Below, piece after piece: positions 42,640-51,039 of a stretch of 64,000 nt of DNA. A program made the translations under genes and the position numbers. The stretch is from assembly GCA_040772085.1 (NCBI GenBank), contig JAXGYU010000001.1, forward strand, positions 2,356,001 through 2,420,000, in the 5' to 3' direction. Each line of letters starts with the position of its first letter. Within the stretch, counting starts at the first letter, position 1. The notes beneath the pieces are model-generated. The model ran no database searches. It saw only the letters and a program-made list of their open reading frames with translations, and was not told the DNA's origin. The stretch comes from JAXGMV01 sp040772085 (GTDB lineage Bacteria; Chloroflexota; Anaerolineae; Anaerolineales; Anaerolineaceae).

Positions 42640-44568
42640 TTACGCCCGCAACAAACGCATGCCGTTGATGATCACAACCAGCACCGAGAGCTGGTGGATC
42701 AGCATGCCGCCGGCCATGTGGACGCGGTCGAGCAGGACACCAGCCAGCAGGAAGCCGACCGTGAGCAGCGCGATGATGACGTTCTGACGGATATTGAGCA
42801 GGGTCGATTTCGAGAGCGAGATCGCCTGGGAGATCTTCATCAGGTCATCCGCCATCAGGGCAATGTCGGCCGTTTCGATGGCGATACCGGTGCCGGCGGT
42901 ACCCATGGCGATGCCGATATCGGCCGCGGCCAGCGCAGGCGCATCGTTGATGCCGTCACCTGTCATGGCAACGACGTTGCCTTCCTGCTTTAGTTTGCGA
43001 ATGATCGCGAGCTTTTCTTCCGGCAGGAGTTCGGCATGAACTTCGGTGATGCCTGCCTGCGCGGCGATTGCTTCAGCCGTGCGGCGGTCGTCGCCGGTCA
43101 GCATCAGCACATGCCTGACGCCGCTGCGCTTCAGATCCTGCACCATCTCGGCGGCATGCTCGCGCAGGGAATCCGCGATACCCAGGATGCCGATCGGTTG
43201 TTCATCCAGCGCGACAACCACAGCCGTCTTACCGGCAGATTTCAATTGCGAGAGAGTCTGCTCAGCGTCTGGCGTCACATTGACACCCAGCATCGACATC
43301 AGCTCGAGCGTGCCGACCGCGATGCGCTTGCCCTGTTGGCTGGCGGTCACGCCGCGGCCGACAAGCATCTGGAAATCTTCGGGTTCGGGCAAGGTTTCAT
43401 AGCGGGCTGCTTCAGCCAGGATCGGTCTTGCCAGGGGATGTTCGGACAGTGTCTCGGCGATACCTGCCCAGCGCAGGACTTCGCGCTGTTCCCCGCTCCA
43501 TTCGCGTGATGTTCCGGCTTGCGGCATTTCAGCACTGCCAGCAGTCTGAGATACACCGTTCAGGACGACGATATCGATCAGACGCGGCTTGCCTTCAGTG
43601 AGCGTCCCGGTTTTATCGAGCGCGACGGCACTGATCTTGCCGGCATTCTCGAGATATTCACCGCCTTTGATCAGGATGCCTTTCTTGGCAGCCCGGCCAA
43701 TGCCGGCGACTATTGAGACAGGGGTGGAGATCACCAGCGCGCCGGGGCAGCCGATCACCAGCAGGGTGAGGGAGAGTTCAATGTTCCGGGTGATGATGAA
43801 TGCGACCACGCTGAGCGCGATAATGGCAGGGGTGTACCAGCGCGCGAACCTTTCGATGAAGCGTTGGGTCGGCGCCTTCTCATCCTGGGCCTCTTCTACA
43901 CGAGCGATGATGCGGGCGAGGGTGGTATCGGAGCCGATGCCAGTGGCGCGCACCTTGAGCGTGCCGTTCTGGTTGAGGGTGCCGGCGAAGACCGAATCGC
44001 CGCTCGTTTTTTCCTCCGGCATCGACTCGCCGGTGATCGCACTTTCGTCAATCGATGAGAATCCTTCCAGCACCAGACCGTCAACGGGGATTTTAGCGCC
44101 TGGTTTGATCAGGATGGTTTCATCCTGCATCACTTCTGATGCCAGCACTTCCATCTGGACGCCGTCACGTACGACGACGGCGGTGGTCGGTGCCAGGTCG
44201 AGCAACTGACCAAGGACCTCACGCGTTTTATTCAGTGTGCGAGCCTCGAGGTACGCGCCGAAGATGAAGAGGAAGGTGACTGCCGCTGCCTCCCAGAATT
44301 CGCCAATGACCAGCGCGCCGATGAAGGCGATGCTGACCAGCAGCTCAATGCTGAAGGCTTTGTTGCGCAGGTTAGCCCAGGCGCGGACCACAATATCCGC
44401 GCCGGCGACCACTGCCGCGACTGCCAGCATGCCATTCGCTACAGCGGGCAGACCGGCGAGATGGCGTGCGGCAAAGCTGAGGAGAATGAGGCTGCCACTG
44501 ATGATGGTGAGTGCCTGTCGACGTAGTCGGGGATCGTCTTTCCATTGTTTAAGTGTTGAGATGCTCAT
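42640..44568 (-). CDS. Heavy-metal P1B-type ATPase with CPG signature
   Basis: This is a 642-residue metal-pumping P-type ATPase without an N-terminal HMA domain. It has eight predicted helices, TGES in the actuator loop (SAITGESMPE), phosphorylation motif DKTGTLTEG near residue 316, and TGDGINDAPALAAADIGIA. The helix-6 metal motif is CPGALVIS instead of CPC, and helix 8 reads IHQLSVLVVIINGMRLL rather than the Asp-containing Zn/Cd pattern or HEGGT of Co pumps. Metal choice is therefore uncertain. AAGGAGG precedes the ATG. The separate HMA-domain gene is 20 bases upstream, so the usual metal-binding domain is supplied as another protein. Confidence 0.88.
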   Translation of the reverse strand: MSISTLKQWKDDPRLRRQALTIISGSLILLSFAARHLAGLPAVANGMLAVAAVVAGADIVVRAWANLRNKAFSIELLVSIAFIGALVIGEFWEAAAVTFLFIFGAYLEARTLNKTREVLGQLLDLAPTTAVVVRDGVQMEVLASEVMQDETILIKPGAKIPVDGLVLEGFSSIDESAITGESMPEEKTSGDSVFAGTLNQNGTLKVRATGIGSDTTLARIIARVEEAQDEKAPTQRFIERFARWYTPAIIALSVVAFIITRNIELSLTLLVIGCPGALVISTPVSIVAGIGRAAKKGILIKGGEYLENAGKISAVALDKTGTLTEGKPRLIDIVVLNGVSQTAGSAEMPQAGTSREWSGEQREVLRWAGIAETLSEHPLARPILAEAARYETLPEPEDFQMLVGRGVTASQQGKRIAVGTLELMSMLGVNVTPDAEQTLSQLKSAGKTAVVVALDEQPIGILGIADSLREHAAEMVQDLKRSGVRHVLMLTGDDRRTAEAIAAQAGITEVHAELLPEEKLAIIRKLKQEGNVVAMTGDGINDAPALAAADIGIAMGTAGTGIAIETADIALMADDLMKISQAISLSKSTLLNIRQNVIIALLTVGFLLAGVLLDRVHMAGGMLIHQLSVLVVIINGMRLLRA

Positions 44569-44588
44569 GGCAGCCTCCTTGACCTGAT

Positions 44589-44804
44589 CTAAAATGCCGT
44601 AACTTTTGCTTCGTACCCGATGGCGTTAATCGCCTTTTCCAGCTCTGCACCTTTGACCTTTTCCGGGTCGTGATTGACTTCGATCTTGCCAGAGTTGAAG
44701 AAGACTTTAGCGGTTTCAACGCCGTCAAGGGCGAGCAATGCCTTTTCAATTTTGTCGATGCAGGAAGGGCATGTCAGTGATTTACTGCGCAATATGGTTT
44801 TCAT
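44589..44804 (-). CDS. Standalone HMA-domain metal-binding protein
   Basis: This is a 71-residue HMA (CopZ-like) protein with the metal motif LTCPSCIDKIEKAL. It has the ferredoxin-like length and strand pattern of the family (VETAKVFFNSGKIEVNHDP, INAIGYEAKV). It probably delivers metal to the P-type ATPase encoded next, which lacks its own HMA domain. GGAGGATTGAA precedes the ATG. The Cys-Pro-Ser-Cys centre differs from the common MxCxxC of copper chaperones. Confidence 0.9.
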   Translation of the reverse strand: MKTILRSKSLTCPSCIDKIEKALLALDGVETAKVFFNSGKIEVNHDPEKVKGAELEKAINAIGYEAKVTAF

Positions 44805-44872
44805 TTCAATCCTCCGTTTGGCTATGTTTGTTTTATCTGCCTTCAGGATACCTGTTATGCTGTCACGCTTCC

Positions 44873-44886
44873 ATGACGCAGGTCAA
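44873..44886 (-). promoter_or_regulatory. FNR-like box upstream of the metal-export genes
   Basis: On the minus strand TTGAC-CTGC-GTCAT resembles the FNR/ANR consensus TTGAT-N4-ATCAA. It is about 70 bases before the HMA start and directly downstream of a Crp/Fnr gene whose recognition helix has the FNR-type E-x-x-S-R pattern. Confidence 0.4.
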
Positions 44887-44947
44887 TTAACTGCAGGCAA
44901 ATATGTCTGGCCTCACGGTGGCATGCCAGATTTGATGGACTTGTTAT

Positions 44948-45721
44948 TTAAGTTGAAGGAGTATATTGAGCGTTGGTAAAGTCTTCCAATGCTTTCAGGT
45001 CTTCAATCGCTACCCATTGACGCCCGCTTTCAATCAGGCCGGCAGCGCTCAATTGCGACAGCGTGCGGCTGACCGTCTCCGGCGTTGTCCCTGCCATTTC
45101 AGCCAGGTCACTGCGCGAGAGCGGCGCGTCGATCAGGGTCAGGGCGCCTTTACGTTTACCAAGCTTGTTGGCCAGCTTTAGCAAAGCGGAAGTGATACGC
45201 TGCTCAGCCGGCAGCGCGCTCAATTGCAACAGACGCTGGTTGGCGTCGTTCAGGCGGCCTGCCATGATTTCAAGCGTTTTCCGCGCCAGCTTCGGATGCT
45301 CATCAAGGATCTGGCTAAAGGTCTGTGTGTTGATGCTGAGGATGCATGCCTGTGTCAACGCGTGAGCGGTGTCAGTGTGCGTTGCGGTACCCTGGCTGGC
45401 AAGATTGCCAAAAAAATCACCGGTCGTGAGCATGTCCAGCAGAACATCCCGACCGCCAAAGGTGTGCCGCAACAACCTCACTTTCCCCTCGGCAACAACA
45501 TAGAGGTGTTCAGCCGGGTCGCCTTCATGATAGATGTACTGTCCGGGTTCGAAGCCAAGCTCGATGCAACGCTGATTGATGCCATGCAGGTCCTGCTCAG
45601 ACAAGCCTTTGAAAAAAGGCAGCCGGCTCAGGATGCGCAGACGCAGGTCCAGCGAACAATTCGCCGGTTCGGTGAATGTGAGTGTGACGGGCGTTCTGCG
45701 CCGCGGTTTGGATTCGGTCAT
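44948..45721 (-). CDS. Crp/Fnr-family transcriptional regulator 1
   Basis: This is a 257-residue regulator with an N-terminal cyclic-nucleotide-binding-type beta barrel (YIYHEGDPAEHLYVVAEGKVRLLR, GDFFGNLA) and a C-terminal winged helix. The recognition helix TTPETVSRTLSQL has Glu-x-x-Ser-Arg, which in FNR reads TTGAT half-sites. It lacks FNR's N-terminal Cys cluster, so it probably does not bind a [4Fe-4S] centre that way. TATACT lies six bases before the ATG, so the message may be leaderless. It stands upstream of the metal-export genes and may control them. Confidence 0.88.
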   Translation of the reverse strand: MTESKPRRRTPVTLTFTEPANCSLDLRLRILSRLPFFKGLSEQDLHGINQRCIELGFEPGQYIYHEGDPAEHLYVVAEGKVRLLRHTFGGRDVLLDMLTTGDFFGNLASQGTATHTDTAHALTQACILSINTQTFSQILDEHPKLARKTLEIMAGRLNDANQRLLQLSALPAEQRITSALLKLANKLGKRKGALTLIDAPLSRSDLAEMAGTTPETVSRTLSQLSAAGLIESGRQWVAIEDLKALEDFTNAQYTPST

Positions 45722-45727
45722 GCGCTA

Positions 45728-45733
45728 AGTATA
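45728..45733 (-). promoter_or_regulatory. Leaderless-type minus-10 of Crp/Fnr gene 1
   Basis: TATACT on the minus strand ends six bases before the ATG at 45721, so transcription would begin at or beside the start codon. No ribosome site fits between. Confidence 0.45.
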
Positions 45734-45831
45734 GCAGGGGGAGGAGCTGACTGGGAAAAATGCAAGAGGCGGTTGAGAAAGTGTCAGGAAAAATCAGAAA
45801 CTGGCTTAAGTTAATTCGTCAACAAGTTCAC

Positions 45832-47166
45832 TCAGTCGCTGGAGATCGCTGAAAACGACGGAACCACTTGGTTCTCATCGCGCAAAATGACTGATTGCTT
45901 CAGATCGAGCTTGCGCATCAGGATGAGAGTCGCAACCAGAATGGATGCCTCAAGCACGAAGACTGTGCCGTAGGACGCCATCGCATTACCATTCGTCAGG
46001 GCGCGGACGATATCCACGACCGTACCGCCGAGCAGGTTGCCGGAGGCTTGCCCCAGCTCATGCGCCAGCCCCCACACGCCCATCAGCAAGCCGGCATGTT
46101 CGGCTGACGTGAAGGCAATCACGGTGCTTAACATGGCCGCTGAGGATAAGCCCGTACTGATGCCGAGGAAGAAAACCAATACCATGAAGAGTAGCTGGTT
46201 CTGAATAAGGCCAGCGATGATCAATCCAATGAAGACCAACGCACCTGCTGCCAGACCCACCGCCATGACTGGCCGGTAGCCAAATCGCTTGACCAGCCAA
46301 ATCCCCGTAGCGGCCATGGCAAAGACCGTACCGCTGCCCCAGATAGCAGTCAGCCGGGAGGTCTGGCCTACGGTCATGTTGAGGGCAAGCGCACCGTAAG
46401 GTTCGAGCAGCACGTCTTGCGTCAGGGTACCAATGACCGTCAGGACAACAATGATGAAAAACAGCCTGACCTGAGGATCAGGCAGTACCAAAGACCTGAC
46501 AGTCTCTCCGAAGCTGACTGAATGGCGTGGCTTGCGCCGGTTGACTGGCAGGGGAGGTTCCTGGCGCAGCACCCCAAAAATTGCGAGGGTGAGTGCAAGG
46601 GTCATCACGATGTACACAATCGTCGCCAATTTCGCTGGCGTATAAGGCTCAAGCAGTCTGCCGAGAGTCAACGCGCCGCCGATGATGCCGGCGAACATGG
46701 CCACTTTATACAGCGTCACAGCGCGCGGGCGCTGATCGTCATGGAATACGTCCGCGAGCAAAGCCTCGAAGGTATTGCTTGCCAGATTTTTACCCATGCC
46801 ATAGACAACGAAGGCCAGCATGATAAGAACCATCACGGCTGTTGTCAGGGGGTGAACCTTCAAGACAGTGCTCGTCAGCGTGATGACCGCCAGCGCTGAA
46901 AGCAAAGCGCCGATCACGATATATGGCTCACGGCGCAACCCACGCATCGGATGCGTATCGGAGAAGAACCCGAGCCAGACCCTGACCGGCGAGATCAGCA
47001 GGGGTAAGGCGAACAGAAAACCAACGAAAGCGGCCGGGATTTCGAGCTCGACGATCATCACGCGGTTGAGCGTGCCGCCAACCAGCGCGCTGGTTAAACC
47101 CAAACCAAGCGGGAAGCCCGCCAGACGGATGTAATTTAACCAACGGCTGCGTGATGATTGCGTCAT
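45832..47166 (-). CDS. MFS transporter of the BCH/PucC family
   Basis: This is a 444-residue twelve-helix MFS protein whose sequence fits the PUCC family (LhaA/PucC, proteins for bacteriochlorophyll or light-harvesting assembly). Features are LNRVMIVELEIPAAFVGFLFALPLLISPVRVWLGFFSD, GMGKNLASNTFEALLADVFHDDQRPRAVTLYKVAMFAG, and a C-terminal half with RLTAIWGSGTVFAMA and GVWGLAHELGQASGNLLGG. No other photosynthesis gene is visible, so it may carry another tetrapyrrole or hydrophobic compound. It is divergent from the next gene across 270 bases of AT-rich spacer. Confidence 0.8.
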   Translation of the reverse strand: MTQSSRSRWLNYIRLAGFPLGLGLTSALVGGTLNRVMIVELEIPAAFVGFLFALPLLISPVRVWLGFFSDTHPMRGLRREPYIVIGALLSALAVITLTSTVLKVHPLTTAVMVLIMLAFVVYGMGKNLASNTFEALLADVFHDDQRPRAVTLYKVAMFAGIIGGALTLGRLLEPYTPAKLATIVYIVMTLALTLAIFGVLRQEPPLPVNRRKPRHSVSFGETVRSLVLPDPQVRLFFIIVVLTVIGTLTQDVLLEPYGALALNMTVGQTSRLTAIWGSGTVFAMAATGIWLVKRFGYRPVMAVGLAAGALVFIGLIIAGLIQNQLLFMVLVFFLGISTGLSSAAMLSTVIAFTSAEHAGLLMGVWGLAHELGQASGNLLGGTVVDIVRALTNGNAMASYGTVFVLEASILVATLILMRKLDLKQSVILRDENQVVPSFSAISSD

Positions 47167-47436
47167 TGCATTGCCTAATATACCCTACATTGGACAGGGT
47201 GTAAAAGACATTTATCGTACGGTACATTTTTTCAATGTTCGCTCATGATGCCCGCACCAAGGTTTTTCGCGATGCTGTTCAAGCATAAGGATCACTGATC
47301 GTCCTGTAGCGGCGAATGAATCGACTTATATAATTAAATTCTTAATGGTTAATAGTGTCCGCCAAGCCATGAGTAGACTTAAGATTTCTGACTTCTGATA
47401 TCATTAATTAAGTCCCATACATCGTCAGGCCATTCT

Positions 47437-49080
47437 TTGAAGAAGCTAGTCGTTTATACTGTTCTCACTGGTTCAGAATCAAAATTACGCGATCCGTTTG
47501 TGAACTCATGGTCAGGGTTTGATCGGATTTGTATTACCGATGACCCTCAATTGCGACACGAGTCCTGGGAAATCAGACCTGTCCGTGACCTTGGAATTGA
47601 TGCCCATCGCCTGTCTCGCCACCCCAAAATCCTTGCGCATGAATATTTCCCTGATTATGAGTGGTCACTCTATCTCGATAACACGATTAGCCTTAAGCAA
47701 AATCCGCTGGATATTCTGGCCGAGTATGAGCAGCAAGGCTGTTCTTTCTGGAGCTTCAAACATCCGTTACGTGATTGCATTTACGATGAAGCTGAAGAAG
47801 TTATCAGATTGGACCTGGACAACGAAGCTGTGGTGCGATCACAAATGGACTACTATTCTCAGCGAGGGTATCCAAAACATAACGGGCTGAATACCAATCC
47901 TTTCATGCTGCGTAAGCAGAACGAACAGGACGTTATTGATTTTTCCAAAATTTGGTTTTCACACATTCTTCGATACTCGAGGCGAGACCAGCTTTCATTT
48001 AATTTTGTCGCTGCCCTATGCGGATTAGATCATCGACTGTTTAATGGCAGCGTTTCTGAGAACAGTTATATGCATTGGCCAGGGTATAAAAGGCAATTCC
48101 GGCTACCGCGTAATTTTGATCCGCAATTTTATTCTTGGCTAAACTATGACGCGAAATTGTCCGGTCTTTCAGCGGCAGATCATTACCTTAAGGCGGGGAG
48201 ATATCAGGGCCGGCTTTACGCTGAAAGATCATGGGAGCTGGATAAATTATCAAACAAGTATCGGACGGACAAAGGCTCGCTGTATTTTAATGCTCATGGG
48301 TATTCGTTCAATTACGAGCGCTACTTTAAAGAATTTAAGGACCGCGCAATAAAAGTCCTGGAAATTGGATTATTGCGATACGACGTACAGGTTCTCACAT
48401 CTGGAGAGCCATTTGATGAAGCACCGAGCTTATTTGTGTGGCAGGAATATTTCCCCCGGGCAGAAATTTTCGGCTTTGATATTCTGGATTTTTCAAACGT
48501 GCCATTACGCGATCGCATGACGATCATTCAAGGCGACATGGGCAATGTCGACGATCTGACGAAATTAAAACAATACGGTCCCTTCGATATCATTATTGAT
48601 GATGCTTCACACTGCTCACACCATCAACAAATAGCCCTTGCCAACCTATTCGACTCCCTGAACCCGGGTGGTTATTATGTTATTGAAGACTTAAATTACC
48701 AGACGAAGGAATTGGAAATTAAGGGTGCAACGATAACGACGGATATTCTTCACGCGTTGGCAAATGGACGGATTGTTCCAACGCCATATATCACGGCTGA
48801 GGACCTGGAAAAGATTTTCAACAATGTTGAATTCATCAAGTTTCACGACAGTTTTGAGAAAAAATTCTCTTACCCGCCTGCCGATAATATTGTCTTCATC
48901 AAAAAATCAACAAATCTCTCATCAAGAATCAGTAACACGATCTCAATTGTGAAAGACGGTTATCTCGCGGATGGATCATTTCGAAAACCCAAATTTTATA
49001 ACGCGTTGCTTGTGCGGGTTAGATTGAAATTATCTTCACTGGTAAAGAGGATGCTATTTCGGTTATTCAACAAATTGTAG
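47437..49080 (+). CDS. DUF616 glycosyltransferase-like / methyltransferase fusion
   Basis: This is a 547-residue protein with two joined domains. Residues 1 to about 215 resemble DUF616 (TOD1/MUCI70-type putative glycosyltransferases): VVYTVLTGSESKLRDP, YEWSLYLDNTISLKQNP with an Asp-x-Asp-like site, and SFWSFKHPLRDCIYDEAE. The linker (215-265) contains a short DPQFYSWLNYDAKLSG repeat-like motif often seen between glycan enzymes. The C-terminal half is a class I methyltransferase (NKYRTDKGSLYF, IKVLEIGL, FGFDILDFS, FDIIIDDASHCSHHQQ, GGYYVIEDL) of the MycE/CmcI-like group. It probably modifies a surface glycan. The start is TTG at 47437. The gene is AT-richer than its neighbours. Confidence 0.72.
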   Translation: MKKLVVYTVLTGSESKLRDPFVNSWSGFDRICITDDPQLRHESWEIRPVRDLGIDAHRLSRHPKILAHEYFPDYEWSLYLDNTISLKQNPLDILAEYEQQGCSFWSFKHPLRDCIYDEAEEVIRLDLDNEAVVRSQMDYYSQRGYPKHNGLNTNPFMLRKQNEQDVIDFSKIWFSHILRYSRRDQLSFNFVAALCGLDHRLFNGSVSENSYMHWPGYKRQFRLPRNFDPQFYSWLNYDAKLSGLSAADHYLKAGRYQGRLYAERSWELDKLSNKYRTDKGSLYFNAHGYSFNYERYFKEFKDRAIKVLEIGLLRYDVQVLTSGEPFDEAPSLFVWQEYFPRAEIFGFDILDFSNVPLRDRMTIIQGDMGNVDDLTKLKQYGPFDIIIDDASHCSHHQQIALANLFDSLNPGGYYVIEDLNYQTKELEIKGATITTDILHALANGRIVPTPYITAEDLEKIFNNVEFIKFHDSFEKKFSYPPADNIVFIKKSTNLSSRISNTISIVKDGYLADGSFRKPKFYNALLVRVRLKLSSLVKRMLFRLFNKL

Positions 49081-49141
49081 TGGATTTCATAGACAATAAC
49101 GTTCAGTTAAAATATTTCTTTGGCTGAGATAGATTAATACG

Positions 49142-49168
49142 AAGGACGTCATTTTTTATGACGTCCTT
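49142..49168. terminator. Terminator between converging genes
   Basis: AAGGACGTCAT (49142-49152) and ATGACGTCCTT (49158-49168) form a perfect 11-bp stem with a TTTTT loop, followed by GCGATTTT. It separates the fusion gene (plus) from the membrane protein gene (minus). Confidence 0.7.
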
Positions 49169-49220
49169 GCGATTTTAAGAATAAGGATAATACGTGCTCG
49201 ATTCGGGTCAGATTGTTGTT

Positions 49221-50126
49221 CTAGCTGCCTGATGGCTCTGATACCAATTCTGGTTCAATTGACTTTTGCCTGGCTGACTCAACATCTTCGCCTCGTAACG
49301 CCCGGCCAAATTTTGGGTGCAGCAAGGCGAACAGCAAACCTATGATCATTGGCAGCCCATAGGAATAATCAAAGGAGGTAGACCCGGCAAACACCAGCCT
49401 GATAATCTGCATTGGAATATTGATGGCTGCCAGCGAAACTACCGCGATCAGTGCCAGCCACCAGCCTTCATACTTACGGGCTGCAATTTTGTAAATGGCA
49501 ACGAATAACATGATGACACAGACCCATTGAATTGGCGCGGACCAGGACAAAACCCATGTGCCAATGCCGGTGAAAATCGGCTTGGTGGGAGTGGTCAGCA
49601 GCATGCGCAAATTGCCTGTGCCTGTGATCAGTGCGTGGGTTGTCAGCATCCCGCTGAAAGTGAGCGCCATGAATTGCCCCCACTTCAGCCATTTGCTGAC
49701 GTTTCGCAGCAGGATGAATGACCAGAAGAAAATCAACCCAACCAGCGAAACGCCGAGCGGTGGCGGGAAACCTTTGATGAAGGAAACATAAGGCATCACC
49801 ATGAACATACTGCCAGCCGCGGGAAAGGTCGCAGCCAGCAAGCCAACCGGGAAGGTCCAATCCTTACCTTGATATATTGAGTTCGAGATCAAAATCAGGG
49901 TAATGCCGCTGATGAAGATCAAACCCCTATAGAGAGGAAATAAAAGCGCGAAGAGCGTAATACCGCTGGCATAAGCGGGTTTCTCCTGAGCAACCTTTAC
50001 GAGAGCGCCCAGCACTTTTTCAATAGCGGTCTGAATCATAAATGGCGCCGCAGTGATCATAAAAATGCCAACAACTACCGCCAGGATGGCCATGATCATC
50101 CGGACTTTCGGGCTCGTCTGTTCCAT
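49221..50126 (-). CDS. Membrane protein of unknown function
   Basis: I do not recognise this 301-residue protein. About eight hydrophobic helices are visible, with a short charged C-terminal tail rich in Glu and Ser. Polar segments include KGFPPPLGVSLVGLIFFW and FAGSTSFDYSYGLPM. The ATG at 50126 follows AAGGAGACCAAA; the frame is open a further 11 codons but without a ribosome site. It is divergent from the Crp/Fnr gene 2, with only 100 bases between their starts, so the two may be co-regulated. Confidence 0.65.
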   Translation of the reverse strand: MEQTSPKVRMIMAILAVVVGIFMITAAPFMIQTAIEKVLGALVKVAQEKPAYASGITLFALLFPLYRGLIFISGITLILISNSIYQGKDWTFPVGLLAATFPAAGSMFMVMPYVSFIKGFPPPLGVSLVGLIFFWSFILLRNVSKWLKWGQFMALTFSGMLTTHALITGTGNLRMLLTTPTKPIFTGIGTWVLSWSAPIQWVCVIMLFVAIYKIAARKYEGWWLALIAVVSLAAINIPMQIIRLVFAGSTSFDYSYGLPMIIGLLFALLHPKFGRALRGEDVESARQKSIEPELVSEPSGS

Positions 50127-50214
50127 TTTGGTCTCCTTGGTAAGATGGGATACTTCCATCGTAGCAAATTCACGTGGCGTAAGCTTTGCGTTAAGTCAAT
50201 TGCCGGGGATAACC

Positions 50215-50220
50215 TATAAT
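50215..50220 (+). promoter_or_regulatory. Leaderless-type minus-10 of Crp/Fnr gene 2
   Basis: A perfect TATAAT ends six bases before the ATG at 50227. Transcription would start at the ATG itself, and there is no ribosome site. The minus-35 (TTAAGT at 50191) is weak. Confidence 0.5.
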
Positions 50221-50226
50221 AGGTTT

Positions 50227-50916
50227 ATGCGCGCAAAATGTGCAACTCTACTTCACGAGAACCCCGTCTTCAGCAAGGCGGATTTTGACACCCTGGATAA
50301 TTTAATTTCGCTCGCGAGACCAAAAGAATACCCTGCCAACAGTATTCTCACCCTGGAAGGCGACGTTTGGCCCTACCTCTTTTATGTCCATAAGGGTAAG
50401 CTGGTGGTCATGAAGGAGTCCAGCGAGGGCAGGGCGCTCTCAATTTCAGAAGTAAAAAAGGGCGAGTTGTTCTGGGGACCGGCTTTTTTTGAGGATAATC
50501 TCCCCAACCCAGTGACGCTGCGTTTCGCGGTTCCATCACGCCTGCTTCTGTGGACGCGTGATGCTATCCTGCCGATCCTGCTGAAGAATGGTGAAATCAC
50601 CTGGGAGCTCTCGCGGCTAATGATGGACCGGATGATCATGGCCAGCGATCTGATCAGCGGGCTCGCGTTTCAGCCGGTTGCCGGCAGGCTCGCCAATCTG
50701 CTGATGAGCTTCACGAGTGAAGCCGAGCCAGGTCCGATTTCACGCACCTTCACGCTGGATGATATGGCCATGCGCATCGGCTCCACGCGCGAGGTGGTGT
50801 GCCGCTTCCTGCAGAATTTTGCCGAGCGCGGCTATATCAGCGTCACCCGTACTGAGCTCGAGATCATGGACCGCGAGCAGTTACTGCTGCTGGCACAAAA
50901 AGAGCGGATGAAATAA
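50227..50916 (+). CDS. Crp/Fnr-family transcriptional regulator 2
   Basis: This is a 229-residue regulator with a cNMP-binding-like barrel (YPANSILTLEGDVWPYLFYVHKGKLVVMK, GELFWGPAFF) and a C-terminal helix-turn-helix (FTLDDMAMRIGSTREVVCRFLQNFAERGYISV). The recognition helix is Arg-Glu-x-x-Cys-Arg, unlike the FNR type in regulator 1. The frame is open from 50053, but the promoter at 50215-50220 and the start of homology fix the ATG at 50227. It borders the AT-rich defence-like region but has the base composition of the core chromosome. Confidence 0.88.
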   Translation: MRAKCATLLHENPVFSKADFDTLDNLISLARPKEYPANSILTLEGDVWPYLFYVHKGKLVVMKESSEGRALSISEVKKGELFWGPAFFEDNLPNPVTLRFAVPSRLLLWTRDAILPILLKNGEITWELSRLMMDRMIMASDLISGLAFQPVAGRLANLLMSFTSEAEPGPISRTFTLDDMAMRIGSTREVVCRFLQNFAERGYISVTRTELEIMDREQLLLLAQKERMK

Positions 50917-50930
50917 TCAATAAACTTTAG

Positions 50931-50961
50931 CCTCATGAGTATTATATATGGTCGCATGAGG
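50931..50961. repeat. Inverted repeat between Crp/Fnr gene 2 and helicase gene
   Basis: CCTCATG (50931-50937) and CATGAGG (50955-50961) flank a 17-base AT-rich loop just past the Crp/Fnr stop codon, with TGGGTTTAAA after it. It may be a weak terminator; the rest of 50962-51039 shows nothing clear. Confidence 0.35.
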
Positions 50962-51039
50962 TGGGTTTAAACAATAACCTGCGTATTCAATATTTTCGTT
51001 TTACTGATCGTGCTTGTCATTCTAACTAAACTTAATGGA

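Noticed and set aside
44674..44979. Plus-strand open frame of 101 codons over the HMA gene
   Set aside because: It lies antisense to a well-supported HMA gene and its promoter, has no ribosome site and no recognisable domain.
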